DNA of 37,269 nt, taken from positions 1 to 37,269 of the forward strand of contig JAGUYV010000165.1 of the NCBI GenBank assembly GCA_020061125.1, read 5' to 3'. The notes beneath the pieces are model-generated. The model was not told the DNA's origin and searched no databases. It saw only the letters and a list, made by a program, of their open reading frames with translations. How positions within the stretch are numbered: position 1 is the first letter of the stretch; the number at the start of each line of letters is the position of its first letter. A program made the translations under genes and the position numbers. The DNA comes from a bacterium (GTDB lineage: Bacteria; UBP15; UBA6099; DSWB01). This document shows, piece after piece, positions 34,701 through 37,269 of the stretch.

Positions 34701-37269
34701 GCAAAGACATCAGCCCGCCCAACAACCCGGCCGCGCCCGTGAACGCCTGGGACCTGCCCGCGAAAGTCACGGCTTTCATCAACGGCGGAACCTACAATGT
34801 GCCGCAGCCTTACTTCGAGTGGGCCGCTCCCACGGACAACCCCGCAGGCGTTGACACCGTGGACAACGCAGGCGTCGCTGGCTACTATGTTGGCTTCAGC
34901 ACAGACCCGAACTACAACCCGGCAACCGCCGAATACCAGACCGCGGCCACCTACACCGCAGCCACCGCGGCCGTTGAATGCACAACTTATTATTTGCGCA
35001 TCCGCACCGGAGACAACGCCGTGCCCACCAACGGCTCCGCAGCCGCCACCGCGTTCCAGTTCCTTTATTCCCAGGCGCCGGTCATCAACGACAATCAGGC
35101 CGGCGACGACACCTGGTACAGCGCCAACCCCGGCGCGATTTACGATGTGGACGCCGAAGTCAATCCGCTGTGCGTTGGCAATCTGGATTATGGCCAGTAC
35201 ACCATATTCAGCGCGGCCGCGGGCGGGGGCGCGCTCATCAAGGACTGGACCAACTTCTACGGCCCAGGTCTCGGCGTGCAATCGTTCACATCCGCCTGGG
35301 GCATTACGGCCGGAGATTTCGCCCTGCTCCAGGAAGGCATCAACAATTACATATCCGTGCGCGCCAACGACGACATCGGCTCGTTCATTTCCTACAGCAC
35401 CGATGTGTTTTACATTCGCAAGGACATCAGCGCGCCGGATCTGGTCGCCGCCGGAACCGTGGGAGCGTGGAAGGACGACTCCAAGACCGATGTTATGGTC
35501 AGCGGTAACATTTACGATTACGAGAACCCCTATTTCGAATGGGGCGAACCGGACGACAATCCCAACCCCGGAACGGCCATGAACGCGGGCGTGGCCATGT
35601 ACTACGCCACGCTGTCCCTGGACCCGGCCGCGGACCCGTCCGTGGATCCCGATTCCGCAACCATGACCACCCGCGCATTTTACGCCACGCCCACTTCCTG
35701 CGGCGCGACTTACACGCTTATCATCGTGACCGAGGACGCGGCCACGCCCACGCCCAATCTGTCCGCGCCCGTGGCGCTCTTCGATTACTACCTCGAATGC
35801 AAGGCCAAACCCGATTACTTCGTGGTGCGTGCCGAGGAAGACGGCGCCATCACCGAGGACGCCGCCGTCACGGAATGGTGCGCGGGCGGCGCGTGCTCTC
35901 CGGCCTGCACGGGCAACTACTGCTCCAACACAACCAAAGCCATCACCGCAAAACCCGAATATGTAAAATTCGACAACGGCGGCCCCATTCAAGAGACGCT
36001 TACAAAACTCGCCGACAACACAGGCCCAGGCAATCTGCAGTGGTCATGGGACGCGGTCAACAACCGCATCATGCTGTTCAACGACCCCTCCGCAGCCACG
36101 GTGACCTATACGCCCGCGAACGGCAGCGAAAAGGTGTGCGCCTACATCTACGACGACACCGACACGCTCATTGCCACGGGCAAATATGCCAATGCGGATT
36201 TTGTCCTCGAACTGTCCCAGGCCCCGGGCAGCGGCAGCGACATCACCGAAAACCTGTCCTCCGCGGACACAGGCTTCAGTTCCATAAGCCTTGTGCCCGG
36301 CGGGAACATCAAATATCTCGACACCACTTATATCGGCGGCAAATTAAAGAAAGGCGCGGCGTGCGTGCGCCTCACCGCAGACAGCCTTCCAACGGACAGC
36401 CCCATGACCCCGTTGCGCGTGGACGGAACCCTGATTGATCCCGACACCAGCGCCACATATTCGCTCACACTCACCGCTGGCGCGTCCAGTCCCGCTTTCG
36501 TCACGATCCGCGGCAACGAAGGCGTGTCCGCCACGGACACCTCGTTCAGCGCGGTCACTGCGGTCACGGACATCTGGAACCCGTCGCCCAACGACCCGGA
36601 CCTGACCATCACGCTCAATCCGGTTTGGGGCTTTGGCGGAGACCGCGTGGCTTTCGTGTCGCGACAGAACAATCCCTGCGGCGGCGCCGCGGCCACGGGC
36701 ACCACACCCTTCGACAACTTCAATATTTACATCCGCACGCACAACGCGGGCGTGTGGACCGATTGCATCCGCCTCACGCGCAACACCACGGACGGCGCTA
36801 CCTATTACGGCCCGCTCGCGGCCAGCGAGATCGCGTTCAGCCCGTCCGACGACAAGGTGGTGTTCGCGGCCACGGACATCGGCGGCACGGGCGCAGACCG
36901 GCTCTACTGGGTCAGCGCCACCAGCGCGTTCGCGGGTGCGGCCACGGGCACGCAGTTCGACATCGCGGTGAGCGACCCGCTCATGGCTCTCACCAACCTG
37001 GCTGCAGACGCCAACCCCGGCGACAACACCGTGACCGTCACCTTCCTGGACCCGGTTTTCGCCATTGGGCAGACCGTTTTCATCGGTGAGCAGGATTTCA
37101 TGACAGGCGAATACACCGGCGGCGAAACCGCGGTCATCCAAGCGCTGGGCGCGGACACCATCACCTTCGACGCGCCGCTTGCCGGCGGCTACAGCGCGTT
37201 CACCGCGTCCACGCTCGGCATCGTGCAGTTCCCGGTCACCTACGACGCCGTGGGCCAGGCCCTGTCCCC
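28739..37269 (+). CDS. Giant secreted modular surface protein (3' end outside window)
   Basis: One frame is open without a stop from the ATG at 28739 to the end of the window, 2,843 codons. The N-terminus is a signal peptide (FLKIAAASLIMAAFVACSAVAQ); VAC could also be a lipobox. Domains in order: WPF-type lead-in (about 33); DUF2341-like (about 60-165, WYNDCYKYRREIVIDNTTGG); H-type-lectin-like beta repeats (about 178-490); YQISNDG module (about 518-618); two IPT/TIG domains (about 618-786); a second copy of the WPF, DUF2341, lectin-like and YQISNDG block (about 791-1345); then Ig/Fn3-like repeats with NPYFEW-type motifs at residues about 1798, 2023 and 2263 and RKDIS(P/A)P twice. From about residue 2700 a TolB/PD40-like propeller begins (FSPSDDKVVFAA). 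It is probably an outer-surface adhesin or glycan-binding protein. The last residues are not seen. Confidence 0.9.
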   Translation, partial: MKLSETTRFLKIAAASLIMAAFVACSAVAQTKDWPFTVPGNYTYDSTKIDVSGGMAGLITQGWYNDCYKYRREIVIDNTTGGAQADYQVRIQLDSSNFDFASAAANGFDIRFTNSDKVTPIDFWREGYNFGASTATFWVEIPVLNAAATQSIWIYYGDACAAPTDGSVYTNVFFHVGEYGTMTQNPMGTTWDAVNFTAAMDVNPVVVSSIQTAVDSPNANDRLLPPGGNNCGGADGYADGTAVPVVRNVTTNGFQMNSMTKSIDCDAVHGVETIGWLAMEQGTYYVGDRLFRVFTQTMNKPAAAENFANVNFGYTFPDVPVILPQVQTYNNTATNSVRMRNGGVSSIQAFIEGEQDNTTFANNETVGFIVADQAGADDILGLNLSDAQIEGELGSTPEGGMQHIWQIQNLQNVFFEPPVVILKAQTNNGGDNGHERLQSITTTNFEQRFSENFYAYTNSYDGNHFNDEGGSFIALGRQFAGASRLIYARKYAASEPSTTVAATFEEYNLDPAIRPVTVDGVSFAEVTAFSHTLGPGTGSVQYQISNDGAVWHYWNGANWVVSNLSYAQSNSAAAVNANIAQYDNDQGQGTFYFRAILHAPTVTDDIALDHVSITYTIPPPAPDIFGIAPNPGLIGGTVTITGGDFGATQAGVGGKVYFNGCDAGAASAWSDNSITVTVPTCATNGPVTVFANGYLSNEFNWTIAVPSITFLDPASGDFYQLVWIYGDNFGHVQGNSYVTFQSGLYAQVLSWSNGAIRIVVPAGAVSGDVEVVTAGGASNGVTFNITPDQSRWPFTYAANYSYNSALITVTGGQAELKPINVPTWYDRRWLYRRLITINNTTGGPLTNFVVDLNLNNTNFSFANARTNGEDIRLMTSDGTTLQNYWVESWNQAGQTARVWLRCGTLAAGTNYFYIYYGNSAAPSLSDYTTTLHQIGEVQKNATTNANNWTNNVAFTNAFPSAPVVFAHMQTRNNSNEAHTRVRNITTTKFDVAVESSRTITHSGNETMGWIALRPGAWEIGGARIMAGTQANVDEDAWATVNYPFSFSAAPGVIAMQQTVNIYSSAQDSNDKSQVRMRNIGANNFQIRIEPDDDAAFDYDPRTETIGYIAADLATFDTALPLLKGQMQQSTVETPNVFYYEWIDITSAHTAAPVVLPAIGTANGWVGSSVENTAHSRIKSVTTSRFQLQLEECDDCTEGHAFEDVSWLAMDSGLIWGRQYINPMPAAAVGGEQVILYSTAAPTIEPATDGEYFDGLAGFYQLEGYENVGSIRYQITNDPATSTFYWYDGANWATATVGNTAQTNTSIDVNDYIPLFDAQYGTGTFFFKAYLISDGFQLVQVDGIGIIERSEILSNYNWATSTTPPPIFFGDFVNAGINPNQEFLLAIQVAHDGATGTYNFQLQYQEDPFGTPGPWTSINLASAKWKAVNGAWGAHDDTVFVADFANSPYTGTAIDGVYSETGIVNTFEFASGQFYAEFWYAIIPDATTANKEYQFRVVNGTSSANFAYKIYPKTGPPPDPITLFIDAPYTSAGVKYTDTPILDLQFTCTDQPNALYGDCDASDGMRLGCSLLGVNSVATQSYVVTPPAYSFNLGAPPVAAECTAADGQKNIYLQAQNERTYLQVNPATDTIILDTTAPDISTATLFVTSSQDDYLKGTTDGVVCDPSLAPACTVWFNSNAGQGAGQLIYVLVDALAGGNIDQNPDTFGGSAAFNDTPPMDTSAAADWLVDNYSVEAGHGDELGVTFTFTDKVTKTDTFTIDFQWDGQSPDTIASAQVTAWDAAAKNTNFSYYQWINYSNPYFEWANPADRPYGALQSSGFWRYQSWLSTDPTFVPSTATLANFLEATGPLENGTQYYVVVTTNDYVTNSSTPTVSYAFRYDGVDPIFDYNSPATGTQTIWYSQDPGAITDIDVLWSSGSPLVDYNYRINAGAWQSVFSGSQSSDYTNDWALNWALLPEGPNSISISAHDESTNGATETYAATTSGFQFRKDISPPNNPAAPVNAWDLPAKVTAFINGGTYNVPQPYFEWAAPTDNPAGVDTVDNAGVAGYYVGFSTDPNYNPATAEYQTAATYTAATAAVECTTYYLRIRTGDNAVPTNGSAAATAFQFLYSQAPVINDNQAGDDTWYSANPGAIYDVDAEVNPLCVGNLDYGQYTIFSAAAGGGALIKDWTNFYGPGLGVQSFTSAWGITAGDFALLQEGINNYISVRANDDIGSFISYSTDVFYIRKDISAPDLVAAGTVGAWKDDSKTDVMVSGNIYDYENPYFEWGEPDDNPNPGTAMNAGVAMYYATLSLDPAADPSVDPDSATMTTRAFYATPTSCGATYTLIIVTEDAATPTPNLSAPVALFDYYLECKAKPDYFVVRAEEDGAITEDAAVTEWCAGGACSPACTGNYCSNTTKAITAKPEYVKFDNGGPIQETLTKLADNTGPGNLQWSWDAVNNRIMLFNDPSAATVTYTPANGSEKVCAYIYDDTDTLIATGKYANADFVLELSQAPGSGSDITENLSSADTGFSSISLVPGGNIKYLDTTYIGGKLKKGAACVRLTADSLPTDSPMTPLRVDGTLIDPDTSATYSLTLTAGASSPAFVTIRGNEGVSATDTSFSAVTAVTDIWNPSPNDPDLTITLNPVWGFGGDRVAFVSRQNNPCGGAAATGTTPFDNFNIYIRTHNAGVWTDCIRLTRNTTDGATYYGPLAASEIAFSPSDDKVVFAATDIGGTGADRLYWVSATSAFAGAATGTQFDIAVSDPLMALTNLAADANPGDNTVTVTFLDPVFAIGQTVFIGEQDFMTGEYTGGETAVIQALGADTITFDAPLAGGYSAFTASTLGIVQFPVTYDAVGQALS

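Noticed and set aside
33668-35992. 774-aa frame on the minus strand opposite the giant gene
   Set aside because: Glycine-, valine- and arginine-rich without a recognisable fold, opposite a frame with clear domains and a signal peptide.

Overview
The window looks like a GC-rich chromosomal segment of an uncultured, diderm (outer-membrane-bearing) anaerobe with dissimilatory sulfur metabolism. The centre carries the core of sulfate reduction: sat, aprB, aprA and qmoABC in one orientation. The Sat, Apr and Qmo proteins look most like those of sulfate-reducing Desulfobacterota (the former Deltaproteobacteria), but I cannot assign a lineage from the sequence alone. No dsrAB, ribosomal or taxonomic marker genes are present apart from one tRNA-Ser.

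Layout. (1) 1-5518: the end of an outer-membrane beta-barrel gene, a FecR-like membrane-anchored protein, a very large sensor that carries both a PP2C/SpoIIE phosphatase and a GHKL kinase domain, and a STAS protein with a zinc ribbon. The four genes overlap or nearly touch and look like one partner-switching signalling operon. (2) 5561-7220: a metallo-beta-lactamase-fold hydrolase, then two tiny paralogous ORFs (41 and 47 aa) with good ribosome binding sites, the first behind a perfect CRP/FNR-type dyad, closed by a strong terminator. (3) 7329-10578: an exported (alpha/alpha)6-barrel glycosidase-like protein with an AT-rich internal segment, converging on an LpxH-like metallophosphoesterase across a bidirectional terminator. 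(4) 10579-21330: sat, aprB, aprA, a zinc-ribbon protein, a YkgJ-type cysteine-cluster protein and qmoABC. Sat activates sulfate to APS, AprBA reduces APS to sulfite and AMP, and QmoABC links AprBA to the quinone pool. (5) 21524-24732: a CoA-disulfide/polysulfide-reductase-like flavoprotein fused to a rhodanese, and a DsrK/HdrD-like iron-sulfur protein. (6) 24841-27588: pyruvate phosphate dikinase on the minus strand. (7) 27870-28738: tRNA-Ser(GCU) with a near-consensus promoter, followed by an AT-rich, gene-poor stretch with one possible 34-aa zinc-ribbon ORF. (8) 28739-37269: the first 2,843 codons of a giant secreted modular surface protein that runs off the end of the window.

The most striking observation is that aprA, an essential gene of the pathway, contains an in-frame TAG at codon 509. 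The downstream 115 codons continue in the same frame and encode the conserved AprA C-terminus. From memory of the family, the TAG replaces a conserved glutamine (CAG to TAG). This may be a sequencing or strain artefact, a split AprA made by reinitiation, or amber readthrough; TAG is otherwise rare as a stop in this window. The paired micro-ORFs, the phosphatase-kinase fusion, the dyad over the sat promoter and the internally duplicated giant protein are the other points worth a second look.
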